Origin: Sunxiuqinia sp965230765
Lineage (GTDB): Bacteria; Bacteroidota; Bacteroidia; Bacteroidales; Prolixibacteraceae
NCBI GenBank assembly: GCA_965230765.1
Contig: CBDDLR010000002.1
Location: forward strand, 1,054,001-1,118,000
Length of the DNA stretch: 64,000 bases
Direction of reading: 5' to 3'
Shown: positions 38,148-46,712 of the stretch, in pieces
How positions within the stretch are numbered: the stretch's first letter is position 1
Layout: each line of letters starts with the position of its first letter
Position numbers and translations under genes: made by a program
Notes under the pieces: generated by a model
What the model was told of the DNA's origin: nothing
The model's database searches: none
What the model saw: the letters and a program-made list of their open reading frames with translations, nothing else

Positions 38148-38801
38148 ATGAATAGTTTAATAATATTAGTTATCGTTGCTGGATTATTTGGAATCTTAGT
38201 TTTAATTCCGTCTTCTATCACATTGATTAGAGCAAGTAGATTAGGAGCAAAAATTAGTTTTTCTCAAGCATTTGGATTTACAATGCGAAAAACAAACAGA
38301 AGTGATTTTTTCAAAGGATTAGCTGGATTTCAAAAAAACAAGATTGATTTAGCTTTACCGAATCTGGAAGCTCATTTTTTAGCTGGAGGGAATTTATTAA
38401 ACTGTCTTGATGGATATTTATATGCAAAAGAAAAAGGATTAGACGTTGATTTTCGAATGTTATCTGCGATTGATTTGTCGGGTAAAAGTGTTTTGGATTC
38501 ACTACAAGATTCAGATAAAGAGTACTATTTACGAGTTGATAATGTGAAAAATGATAAGCTGAGCATTGATTTCATTGGACATTATAAATATTCATTTCCA
38601 AATGTTTTTCTGGACAAAGACGAAGAAAAAGTAAAAAATAAGGTCACTGAAAAACTCCAACGATTTATTGACTCTTGGAATCAAACAGACCCAATTGAAA
38701 CACAACGGATGATTCTTGAAAATATTCTTAATACGGACTTTTGGGAGGGGAACTTGAAAATTGTGATTTTAAAACAAGATATAACTATAAGACCGAGATA
38801 A
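38148..38801 (+). CDS. Truncated flotillin-like (FloA-type) membrane protein
   Basis: 217 aa. One N-terminal membrane helix (~3-27), then LEAHFLAGGNLLNCLDGYLYAKEKGLDVDF and AIDLSGKSVLDSLQDS, which closely follow the FloA/YqfA signature (LEAHYLAGG...AIDLAGRDVLEAVQ). FloA proteins are ~330 aa with a long helical scaffold; here that C-terminal region is replaced by a short unrelated domain. FloA organises membrane microdomains. What a short cassette-borne version does is unknown. Confidence 0.7.
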   Translation: MNSLIILVIVAGLFGILVLIPSSITLIRASRLGAKISFSQAFGFTMRKTNRSDFFKGLAGFQKNKIDLALPNLEAHFLAGGNLLNCLDGYLYAKEKGLDVDFRMLSAIDLSGKSVLDSLQDSDKEYYLRVDNVKNDKLSIDFIGHYKYSFPNVFLDKDEEKVKNKVTEKLQRFIDSWNQTDPIETQRMILENILNTDFWEGNLKIVILKQDITIRPR

Positions 38802-38805
38802 AAAC

Positions 38806-38941
38806 TGGCTACAACAAGTGGTCATAAAACATTGCGCGGATAGTGCTAAATTTGAATAACATAACAATTAATAAACGATGTAGCGGTTTGATAAGGATGT
38901 GCTTCGTAAAGCGCAACGTTTCATACCACAGGCCGTTATGG
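38806..38941 (+). repeat. attC-like site of the FloA cassette
   Basis: TGGCTACAAC (38806-38815) starts the site and core GTTATGG (38935-38941) ends it. Arms TGGTCATAAAACATTGCGC and GCGCAACGTTTCATACCA pair. 136 bp. It predicts that the cassette once began GTTGTAGCCA; that end is now missing because the IS481-like copy 1 lies there with another cassette's start. Confidence 0.85.
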
Positions 38942-39516
38942 TTTATTTCTAAAAAACTGATTATTTAGAACGATTCTCGAAATTGGACACTTCCGATTCT
39001 TCTTTGAAATAATTATTTTTAAAACCAAGTATTCAATTGACACCCCAACCCACCAGAGTTTGTTTGAGAGGGATTCGCAGAGGAAAGGTTACCTGACAAG
39101 TTGGTACGTGTCCGTGTTTTCTGACCGGAAAATCACAAGCTGCAAAATTCAGCAGTTTGACAAGTCCGCTTATTTTCCTGGTCTGACAAGAAAGCAAAAA
39201 CTTGACACTGCATTATAAACATCCTTCGCACCCCATTCTTTTTGACGGGAGTGAAGGAACGAAGTTTGAAACAAAGTATAGTTTAAGCAGCTTCTTGAAA
39301 AGTATCTAAAAACCAGAAAACTGCTCACCGTTTGAAAGGTACGGTTCCATTTCATCGGTACTTGAAAAAGATGATAACGAAAAAACAAACCATAACAAAT
39401 TGTAATATGGCAGGCGGGGCATTTAGCGGTTTGACAAGTCAAACCTTCCGGCTACTCTCCTACCGGTCTGACTGGATTTCTGCACGAAATCCCGCCCGAC
39501 CACATACAACTGAACG
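38936..39516 (+). repeat. Gene-less cassette, copy 1
   Basis: A complete 581-bp cassette from GTTATGGTTT to its attC (AAACCATAAC, 10/10 complementary). No credible coding region: short frames on both strands are broken by homopolymer-length differences between the three copies. About 450 bp precede the attC. Perhaps a structured RNA or regulatory cassette; function unknown. Confidence 0.8.
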
Positions 39517-39522
39517 TTATAG
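39387..39522 (+). repeat. attC-like site of gene-less cassette 1
   Basis: AAACCATAAC to core GTTATAG (39516). Contains the inner inverted repeat GGTTTGACAAGTCAAACC. 136 bp; nearly the same as the sites at 41291 and 45862. Confidence 0.9.
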
Positions 39523-39532
39523 GCAATAAAAC

Positions 39533-39844
39533 CTACTCGAATTTACGTTTGTATCTATCTTTCAGCTTTGAATGAATATCAACTATTTCATTATAATCGT
39601 CTTCATTATTCCATTCTAAATCTTCAACTAAATGCTCTATAAATTCAATAGTTGCCTTGCAATATTTTTCGTTGTGATAAACCCCGTTCTTGACATAATC
39701 AAATAGCTTTCTTTCTAACTTTCGATTTTCCAATTCCGCTTGACTTATTGATTCCATATGTTTAAATTTTGTGGTGCTATTGCCGTAGATTTTAAAGCCT
39801 ATAACAGCACCTAATAAATAATTTTCGTTCCTCAAACTATTCAT
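39533..39844 (-). CDS. Small protein of unknown function on the minus strand (cassette 39517-39856)
   Basis: 103 aa from ATG 39844, or 74 aa from the internal Met at 39757 (MESISQAELENRKLERK), which I consider more likely because the longer start lies inside the attC-like site. Acidic, helical, with WNNEDDYNEIVDIHSKLKDRYKRKFE at the C-terminus. It is the only cassette gene read opposite to the array, so it needs its own promoter. Not recognised. Confidence 0.6.
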   Translation of the reverse strand: MNSLRNENYLLGAVIGFKIYGNSTTKFKHMESISQAELENRKLERKLFDYVKNGVYHNEKYCKATIEFIEHLVEDLEWNNEDDYNEIVDIHSKLKDRYKRKFE

Positions 39845-39862
39845 AGCTGCATCCCGTTAGGT
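39796..39862 (+). repeat. Short attC-like site (67 bp)
   Basis: AGCCTATAAC pairs 9/10 with the cassette's own GTTATAGGCA; right core GTTAGGT at 39856. The arms CTAATAAATAATTT and AAACTATTCATAG pair. Half the length of the others: the central part is absent. Confidence 0.75.
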
Positions 39863-39896
39863 TGCATATGGGCAGACTGCACAGCATGACAGAAAA

Positions 39897-40715
39897 ATGA
39901 GCAATATGAGAAATTTGATTTTATTGATTTTTCTCTTTTACCAATTGAGTTGTATCGGACAGACAATTCAAAAATTTCTTGTCAATGATTATCGGTTAAA
40001 TGATACGACTATTACAGAGGTTATTGAAACTAAAACATACTTCGAGAAATCAGGAACAAGAACATACAAGCGTACTTATAACTATAATCCAAAGGGATTT
40101 ATAACAAAAATGGTTGGATTAGATACTGAAGGTAAATTGAGTACAAGAATGAGTTACGAGTATGACAATTTTGATAATCTAATAGAGATAAAAGATGAAA
40201 AATGGAATCATTCTTTAGGTCATTCTTTGATTAGAATTAAATTTCATTTTGACTCATTGGATTTGAAAGAGATTGAAACAATTGGGAATAATGGCAGAAT
40301 TGAGAGTAAGTCAATTGTTGAGACAGAGAATGGATATCCTTTTAAGATTACTTCTTACAATAGTGATAGTTCATTAATTGGATATGAAATCGCGGAATAT
40401 AATTATGACATTAATGAAGTTGTAATCAAAGTTTTTAATAGTCAAGGAATCATGATTGGAAAGACAATTGACTTAAAACTTAATTTACAAAATGACAGTA
40501 ATTTTAAAGTGGATGGAGTTATAAAAAATGATTTTGGAGATATAACTCAAGAATTAAAGCCCAAGTGCTTATCATGTGATGATTTGGTGACATTTAAATA
40601 TGAATACAAATATGACGATAATAAGAACTGGATTAGTAAAGTATCATACAGAATTATTAACGGTAAAACAGAAAAGATTTTAAAAATTAAGAGGAAAATA
40701 AAATACGCAACCTAA
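39897..40715 (+). CDS. Exported YD-repeat-like protein of unknown function
   Basis: 272 aa. Signal region (MRNLILLIFLFYQLSCIGQ; LSC could be a lipobox). The mature part has repeated strand patterns of the type YNPKGFITKM, YEYDNFDNLIEI and YKYDDNKNWISK, like RHS/YD-type hairpins found in many small Bacteroidota surface proteins. Cassette 39857-40836; its GTTAGGTTGC start pairs 10/10 with its 3' end. Confidence 0.7.
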   Translation: MSNMRNLILLIFLFYQLSCIGQTIQKFLVNDYRLNDTTITEVIETKTYFEKSGTRTYKRTYNYNPKGFITKMVGLDTEGKLSTRMSYEYDNFDNLIEIKDEKWNHSLGHSLIRIKFHFDSLDLKEIETIGNNGRIESKSIVETENGYPFKITSYNSDSSLIGYEIAEYNYDINEVVIKVFNSQGIMIGKTIDLKLNLQNDSNFKVDGVIKNDFGDITQELKPKCLSCDDLVTFKYEYKYDDNKNWISKVSYRIINGKTEKILKIKRKIKYAT

Positions 40716-40842
40716 CAAATTGTAAATTGCATTGCGGGGTTCGTGGTGTGTCGTTCGCTGGATTCTCGCAACACCGTTCCGTCCTGCCGGACAGGAACGA
40801 GCTCCGAAATCCGCAACGACAACTTACAAGTGACCGTTATGG
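40707..40842 (+). repeat. attC-like site (40.7 kb)
   Basis: GCAACCTAAC to core GTTATGG (40836). Same sequence type as the 35193 site. 136 bp. It overlaps the last codons of the preceding gene. Confidence 0.9.
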
Positions 40843-41420
40843 TTTATTTCTAAAAAACTGATTATTTAGAACGATTCTCTAAATTGGACACTTCCGATTC
40901 TTCTTTGAAATAATTATTTTTAAAACCAAGTGTTCAAATTGACACCCCAACCCACCAGAGTTTGATTGAGAGGGATTCGCAGAGGAAAGGTTATCTGACA
41001 AGTTGGTACGTGTCCGTGTTTTCTGACTGGAAAGTTTCAAGTTGAAAAAGTCTTGCTGTTTGAAAAGTCCGCTTGTTTTCCTGGTCTGACAAGGACGCAA
41101 AAACTTGACACTGCATTATAAACACCCTTCGCACCCCATTCTTTTTTGACGGGAGTGAAGGAACGAAGTTTGAAACAAAGTGTAGTTTAAGCAGTTTTTT
41201 GAAAAATATTTAAAAACCAGAAAGCTGCTCACCGTTTGAAAGGTACAGTTCCATTTCATCGGTACTTGAAAAAGATGATAACAAAAAAACAAACCATAAC
41301 AAATTGTAATATGGCAGGCGGGGCAATTATCGGTTTGACAAGTCAAACCTTCCGGCTACTCTCCTACCGGTCTGACAGGATTTCTGCACGAAATCCCGCC
41401 CGACCACATACAAGTGACCG
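40837..41420 (+). repeat. Gene-less cassette, copy 2
   Basis: 584 bp, the same layout as copy 1, with most differences in a ~40-bp stretch around 41030-41070 and in homopolymer runs. Ends match 10/10. No coding region supported. Confidence 0.8.
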
Positions 41421-41426
41421 TTATAT
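41291..41426 (+). repeat. attC-like site of gene-less cassette 2
   Basis: AAACCATAAC to core GTTATAT (41420). 136 bp; nearly identical to the 39387 site. Confidence 0.9.
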
Positions 41427-41550
41427 GCAAGGCTGACATTTGTCATTTATATTCAAGTTCTTTTTATAAATTTACTTATTTTAGGAATAGAAAAGTGGAT
41501 GTATTAAAGATTTGATAATTAGCAATATAAATAAATAACTACCCAAAGTA

Positions 41551-43188
41551 ATGTTAAAAAATATTGAATTTTGGAAATACAGAGCATTTGATTATGGTTG
41601 CTTTGATATTATGCCCTTAACAATCTTGATAGGTGAAAATAATTGCGGAAAAACTTCTTTAACACAACTTATTAGGATGATAATTCAAAATGCGAATTTT
41701 GATCTAAATAGACAAAACAGTGCATTAAATTTATCAGGACCTTATGTAGAGGTTCTTGATCCGACCGATTTGGTCCATAATAAAGAGGGTAATAGTTTTA
41801 AGGTCAAATTTGAAACGGATTTATCGGTTAGTAGGGATAGAATAACAGAAAGACCTAAGTCGATGATTTCTAAAGTATTGAATGATTTGTCTATGATTAT
41901 GTTTTCAAGATCCAATGATAGTAAGTCATTTAGAGAGTTTCGAAATAATATTAGAATGTCTGACGATTTAGTAATAGATGAGAAAGAATTTAATGATATT
42001 ATTAATTCCCTAAGAAAAATTAAGGAAAATAATCCGCAAAGATATGCATTTGAAGTAATTCAAAATTACTTTAGATATGACAATAAGGGCAGGCTTTTAG
42101 ATAAAAGTCCTCATCAGATGAAAGATTTAGATTCGAGATATAATCTACTCCTTGATGAAATGGTTCAAAATTTTAATCTTATCTTAAAATATGAAAGATG
42201 GCTGAGAAAATCTGCTAGTACTTTTTTCAGTGTAGAATTTTCTACTGAAGAAGTAGGTGAGAATAGGATCAAGTTAAATATTGATGAATTAATTATAAAC
42301 AACAGTTGGGAAACTTTATTTGAATATAAAAACAACTCTACAGAAACTTTTATTAAAGTATATTTTCCAGATGAAGAAGTTGTAAAAATTGAACGTGTTC
42401 ATCCTTTTATAAAAGAAAACTCAAATGTGTTTGATATTTTAAAATCTCAATTAAGGATACCCTGGGCTATATTAATTTATGAGCTTTATAATAGTATTGT
42501 AAATAATATTGCTCCAAATGATTGTTTACACATCGGTCCTTATAGACCCAAAGTCCCACATTTATTTACACCCAACGATACAGACAATAATGGCGATTAC
42601 CTAATAAAATTCATTCAGAATTCTTTAAATGATAATAATCATGAAGAACAGTTTAATATTATAGCAGATAATTTTGACTTCAATCTCTCCATTAAAGCAT
42701 TGTTGTCCTCTGTTTTTAGTCTAAATATTTCTTCAAAAGGGAGTAAAGAAAAATTCGAATTATCAAGTGTTGGTTTTGGTGTATCTCAATTGATACCGAT
42801 AATTGGTTCTTTAATTAAGCTAAAGGAGAAACAAATTGTAATTATTGAACAACCTGAGGCACATTTGCATCCTAGATTTCATGCAATAGTTGCAGATTTA
42901 TTTGTTGTTCTTTCCAAAGAGTTTCCTACAATCAGATTTATCATTGAGACGCATAGTGATCATTTTTTAAGCAGGATTTCAAAAAGAATACGTGATAATA
43001 CTATTAGTAATAAAGAGGTAAAATTATACGCCATAGAACCAGAATTTGACAAAAAGAATAAATTTATCCAATCAAATTTAAATGACTTAAAAATATCAAG
43101 CGAAGGAGTTTTTAAATATCCCGAAGGTTTTATTGAAACAAAGTTAGAGGATGAAATAGGCAACCCAAAATTACCAACTGTAAGATAA
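41551..43188 (+). CDS. AAA family ATPase (OLD/DUF3696-like), three-gene cassette
   Basis: 545 aa. Walker A GENNCGKT (28-35), late Walker B region KQIVIIEQPEAHLHPR (~430), and ETHSDHFLSR (~470), the arrangement of SMC/OLD-type ABC ATPases. The end GVFKYPEGFIETKLEDEIG resembles DUF3696 tails. No TOPRIM domain is present, so a partner must supply the effector. Two small genes follow in the same cassette (41421-44089). Such ATPase operons are common in anti-phage systems (established for relatives); this one is unassigned. Confidence 0.75.
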   Translation: MLKNIEFWKYRAFDYGCFDIMPLTILIGENNCGKTSLTQLIRMIIQNANFDLNRQNSALNLSGPYVEVLDPTDLVHNKEGNSFKVKFETDLSVSRDRITERPKSMISKVLNDLSMIMFSRSNDSKSFREFRNNIRMSDDLVIDEKEFNDIINSLRKIKENNPQRYAFEVIQNYFRYDNKGRLLDKSPHQMKDLDSRYNLLLDEMVQNFNLILKYERWLRKSASTFFSVEFSTEEVGENRIKLNIDELIINNSWETLFEYKNNSTETFIKVYFPDEEVVKIERVHPFIKENSNVFDILKSQLRIPWAILIYELYNSIVNNIAPNDCLHIGPYRPKVPHLFTPNDTDNNGDYLIKFIQNSLNDNNHEEQFNIIADNFDFNLSIKALLSSVFSLNISSKGSKEKFELSSVGFGVSQLIPIIGSLIKLKEKQIVIIEQPEAHLHPRFHAIVADLFVVLSKEFPTIRFIIETHSDHFLSRISKRIRDNTISNKEVKLYAIEPEFDKKNKFIQSNLNDLKISSEGVFKYPEGFIETKLEDEIGNPKLPTVR

Positions 43189-43195
43189 TATTAAA

Positions 43196-43612
43196 ATGAA
43201 AAAGAGTTTCGTAGTTTCAAAAAGTGCTATTAGATCATACAATGATAATGGTGATTACAACTTGTTTATGCAAGAACTTACAAGTTCTGTGGCTAATAAT
43301 AGTAGTAACTACCAACTTTATGTTGATAAAAAACTTAACATTATTAGTGAATTAATTAATGAAGCCAATGCATTAAAGGATGATTTGAAAAGGCTTGAAT
43401 TTGTAAGAAAACTGATTCAATTCAAACAATTTTTAAATACAGATTTGAGTCCAAATTATATAAAGGTGAATATTAACAATTATGTTTCAAATACAGTTTT
43501 TTGGGATGAACTAATAAATTCAAATCAAGTTCAGATTATTTTAGCTTGTAATTCACTTTGTCGTCCAGACGATAAGAGATTGAACTGCGTTCAATTGTTT
43601 TCTAATAATTAA
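43196..43612 (+). CDS. Small partner protein of the AAA ATPase, unknown
   Basis: 138 aa, starting 7 nt after the ATPase stop. Helical, no signal or membrane segment. The end (VQIILACNSLCRPDDKRLNCVQLFSNN) holds three Cys. Not recognised. Tight spacing suggests it works with the ATPase. Confidence 0.65.
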   Translation: MKKSFVVSKSAIRSYNDNGDYNLFMQELTSSVANNSSNYQLYVDKKLNIISELINEANALKDDLKRLEFVRKLIQFKQFLNTDLSPNYIKVNINNYVSNTVFWDELINSNQVQIILACNSLCRPDDKRLNCVQLFSNN

Positions 43613-43623
43613 AAATAAATCCT

Positions 43624-43929
43624 ATGTCAGAAAAAAAAATTAATTTCCAACAAAACGTTTATGGTGGTGTGGCCTATGGCTATATTGAGCAATTAACCGT
43701 GAATGGAGAAGAAAAAAAGCATCCTATTGAAATATTAAGAGAGCATGCTGCATCTGAATCCGAAGAAGTGCAAAATGATGTAATAACACTTGAAGATGAA
43801 CTAAAAAAGCCAGAGCCAGATAAGTCGAAACTAGAAAAAATCACTTCTAAGCTAAATAATGTATTTAAAACAGTGAAAATTTGTGTTGAAGCAATTGGTG
43901 CTATTGTAAAAGTAATAAGTGCATTATAA
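43624..43929 (+). CDS. Small protein with hydrophobic tail (AAA cassette, gene 3)
   Basis: 101 aa. The N-terminus KINFQQNVYGGVAYGYIEQL looks like the beta-strand start seen in some bacterial death-like or TRADD-N-type associated proteins. An acidic helix follows, then a hydrophobic end (VEAIGAIVKVISAL) that could touch a membrane. It could be an effector or adaptor of the cassette, but this is inference. Confidence 0.6.
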   Translation: MSEKKINFQQNVYGGVAYGYIEQLTVNGEEKKHPIEILREHAASESEEVQNDVITLEDELKKPEPDKSKLEKITSKLNNVFKTVKICVEAIGAIVKVISAL

Positions 43930-43972
43930 TAACTAGATATAAATAACAGTTATAACACGCCCAGCATATAAC

Positions 43973-44095
43973 ACGCGGTATAGTTAATAAGGGTTTTAGT
44001 GGTTTTCGGAGTATAGTAACCCGCTCCAAAATTTGATGTAACTTGATAGGTTTGAAACCCGCAATCCCTTACTAACCATACCGCCACCGTTACAG
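43973..44095 (+). repeat. attC-like site of the AAA cassette
   Basis: AGCATATAAC pairs 9/10 with the cassette's own GTTATATGCA. Arms GCGGTATAGTTAATAAGGG and CCCTTACTAACCATACCGC match in 17 of 19. Right core GTTACAG at 44089. 123 bp. Confidence 0.85.
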
Positions 44096-44102
44096 GGCAT
44101 TT

Positions 44103-45416
44103 GGTACGTTATACAATCATCGTTTACAGAGTTATAGAAACATCGTTTACACTTTTTAAGTAGAAATCTGAAACAAAATTCAGATGGACATGCCTTGGAA
44201 AGAAACAACGATTATGGAACAAAAAATTGAATTTATTTGTGAATGGCGGACGGGAAAATACACCATTACGGAACTTTGCAGGGGCTTTGGGATATCACGG
44301 CCTACTGCCTATAAAATCATTGACCGTTTTGAGAAAAAAGGCTATGACGGATTAATCGAATTATCGAAAAAACCTAAAGGCACTCACCCAAACGCAACCA
44401 ATGAAAAAGTGGTAAACAGCATCCTCGAACTGAAAGAAAAACATAAGTTGTGGGGGGCCAAGAAAATATGGAAATTGTTGTATAACGATTATCCGGATGA
44501 AACTATCCCAACTGTTTTGACGGTACACAATATCCTCAAAAAACATGGTTTGGTTTGCCCCCAGAAACGGCTTCGGAGGGTAAAGCCAATCCACCCCATT
44601 TTTGACCCAAAACAATGCAACGAGGTATGGAGCGCAGACTACAAAGGGAAGTTCTTAATGAGGAATAAAATATATTGCCACCCTCTAACAATTGCCGATT
44701 CAAAAAGCAGGTTTGTATTTACGGCAAAGGGCCATTACAAAGAGAACTTAAAATCAGCAAAAGCAGAATTTACAAGGGTTTTCAGAAAATTTGGCATCCC
44801 CAAACAAATCCACACGGACAACGGCAGCCCCTTTGGTTCAGTATCTGCAATCCAACGCTTCACAAGGTTATCGTATTGGTTTATCGAGCTTGGGATCATG
44901 CCCGTGTTTTCCGATCCGGCACACCCAGAACAAAATGGGAGGCATGAGCGTATGCACCGCGATTTAAAGGCTGCTTGCGCCAAACCTGCAGCATATGACT
45001 TAAGGGCCCAGCAAAGGCGCTTAAACCAATTTGTAAAAGAATATAACCATGTACGCCCACATGAAGCACTAGATATGGAAACACCTGCTTCTGTCCATGA
45101 TTTTACAGCACGCCCGTTCCCTGAAAAAATAGCCAATTTTGACTATGAACCGGAAATGAAAGTATACAAAGTAACCCAAAATGGGTCGATCAGATGGGGT
45201 GCTTATAACTGGGTATATTTATCAGCTTCTTTAACCGGAAAATATGTAGGGGCATTAGAAATGGGAAATGGGATTTGGAGGGTATTTTATAGAAATGTAT
45301 TTTTAGGATACTTCAATGAAAATGAATTAAGAACTAAAGAAAAATCAGTAAGGCTTGAAACTAATTTAGTGTAAACCCTAATATATAACTTTTGTAAAGG
45401 ATGTATATTAACGAAC
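44103..45416 (+). mobile_element. IS481-like insertion sequence, copy 2 (1314 bp)
   Basis: Same ends as copy 1. ATTT on both sides (44099-44102 and 45417-45420). On the left it follows GTTACAGGGC + ATTT. On the right it runs into the gene-less cassette exactly 10 nt in, so the two flanks come from different cassettes. Confidence 0.85.
44184..45374 (+). CDS. IS481-like DDE transposase, copy 2
   Basis: 396 aa, intact, with the same domains as copy 1. Distinguishing residues: DGLIELSKKPKGTHP near the N-terminus (shared with copy 3), and AAYDLRAQ, ALDMETP and SLTGKYV in the C-terminal half (unique to this copy). Confidence 0.95.
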   Translation: MDMPWKETTIMEQKIEFICEWRTGKYTITELCRGFGISRPTAYKIIDRFEKKGYDGLIELSKKPKGTHPNATNEKVVNSILELKEKHKLWGAKKIWKLLYNDYPDETIPTVLTVHNILKKHGLVCPQKRLRRVKPIHPIFDPKQCNEVWSADYKGKFLMRNKIYCHPLTIADSKSRFVFTAKGHYKENLKSAKAEFTRVFRKFGIPKQIHTDNGSPFGSVSAIQRFTRLSYWFIELGIMPVFSDPAHPEQNGRHERMHRDLKAACAKPAAYDLRAQQRRLNQFVKEYNHVRPHEALDMETPASVHDFTARPFPEKIANFDYEPEMKVYKVTQNGSIRWGAYNWVYLSASLTGKYVGALEMGNGIWRVFYRNVFLGYFNENELRTKEKSVRLETNLV

Positions 45417-45991
45417 ATTTCTAAAAAACTGATTATTTAGAACGATTCTCTAAATTGGACACTTCCGATTCTTCTTTGAAATAATTATTTTTAAAACCAA
45501 GTGTTCAAATTGACACCCCAACCCACCAGAGTTTGTTTGAGAGGGATTCGCAGTGGAAAGGTTACCTGACAAGTTGGTACGTGTCCGTGTTTTTCTGACT
45601 GGAATGTTACAAGTTGATAAAGCATTGCTTTTTGACAAGTCCGCTTGCTTTCCTGGTCTGACAAGAACGCAAAAACTTGACACTGCATTATAAACACCCT
45701 TCGCACCCCAATCTTTTTGACGGGAGTGAAGGAACGAAGTTTGAAACAAAGTGTAGTTTAAGCAGCTTTTTGAAAAGTATTTAAAAACCAGAAAACTGCC
45801 CACCGTTTGAAAGGAACGTTTCCATTTCATCGGTACTTGAAAAAGATGATAACAAAAAAACAAACCATAACAAATTGTAATATGGCAGGCGGGGTACTTA
45901 TTGGTTTGACAAGTCAAACCTTCCGGCTACTCTCCTACCGGTCTGACAGGATTTCTGCACGAAATCCCGCCCGACCACATACAACTGACCG
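45417..45991 (+). repeat. Gene-less cassette, copy 3 (5' 10 nt replaced)
   Basis: Matches copies 1 and 2 from ATTTCTAAAAAACTG onward; the GTTATGGTTT start is gone because the IS481-like copy 2 adjoins. A 155-codon minus-strand frame here is broken in the other copies and is not taken as a gene. Confidence 0.8.
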
Positions 45992-45997
45992 TTAGTG
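45862..45997 (+). repeat. attC-like site of gene-less cassette 3
   Basis: AAACCATAAC to core GTTAGTG (45991). 136 bp. Confidence 0.9.
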
Positions 45998-46013
45998 GCA
46001 ATTAAAAAAACAA

Positions 46014-46706
46014 ATGCTCAACATGAACTTAATGACCATTCAAGAAATAGGAATTACGATCGTGGCATCACTTGGAAGCCTTATGCTTGTTACTTATTTA
46101 TTCAATAAAACTGGGGGGAAATTAGCCTCTAGATGGGTAAAAAAAGAATTTGAAGTATTAGAAGATTTCAACATTATACTTTTTTTTGAAACAATTGGTA
46201 ATAGTGATGATTCTAAAGATATATATGAACGGATAAAACGTCAGTATCTTCAGGCAAAGGTAAAAGCAATTCAGCATTTTAATATAATTAAGCACTTTCA
46301 AGTTAGATATTATACTGTAATTAATTTAACTGCAATTTGTGGTATTCTCTCTGCAATTTTTGCATTTATTATTATGAACACGGGATGGGACGGTTCTCAT
46401 GTTGTAATGAGAACATTATTTTTTGTTTTTTCATCCACAACTACATATTGCGCTGCTTTTCCCAGATTTTTCTCTTATAAAATGATTATTTCCAATAATA
46501 AAGCTAAGTCTTTAAAATATAGACATCTCATGAATCGAATAGAAACATTTCTCCACACTGGATATGATTCAACATTTGAAAAAACTGAGATTGAGAGTTT
46601 TATCGTCATGATTGATAGAGACTTCGAAAAACTATTTGATTACCCAATTAATTTTGAAATGGATGTAAAATTTAATCCAGATAATGTATTTAATAGATTG
46701 AAATAA
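46014..46706 (+). CDS. 2-TM membrane protein, SLATT-like (pair, gene 1)
   Basis: 230 aa. One N-terminal helix (~10-30) and two close helices (~102-122 and ~130-150), followed by a cytoplasmic helical tail. This resembles 2-TM effector modules that accompany nucleotide-signalling systems, but no sequence motif proves it. The next gene starts 6 nt downstream. Cassette 45992-47617. Confidence 0.65.
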   Translation: MLNMNLMTIQEIGITIVASLGSLMLVTYLFNKTGGKLASRWVKKEFEVLEDFNIILFFETIGNSDDSKDIYERIKRQYLQAKVKAIQHFNIIKHFQVRYYTVINLTAICGILSAIFAFIIMNTGWDGSHVVMRTLFFVFSSTTTYCAAFPRFFSYKMIISNNKAKSLKYRHLMNRIETFLHTGYDSTFEKTEIESFIVMIDRDFEKLFDYPINFEMDVKFNPDNVFNRLK

Positions 46707-46712
46707 CAGCTT

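Noticed and set aside
45450..45917. 155-codon minus-strand reading frame in gene-less cassette copy 3, with shorter versions at 39170-39442 and 41116-41346
   Set aside because: The frame is broken by single-base length changes in the other two copies, and much of it is the attC site read backwards; no coding constraint is visible.
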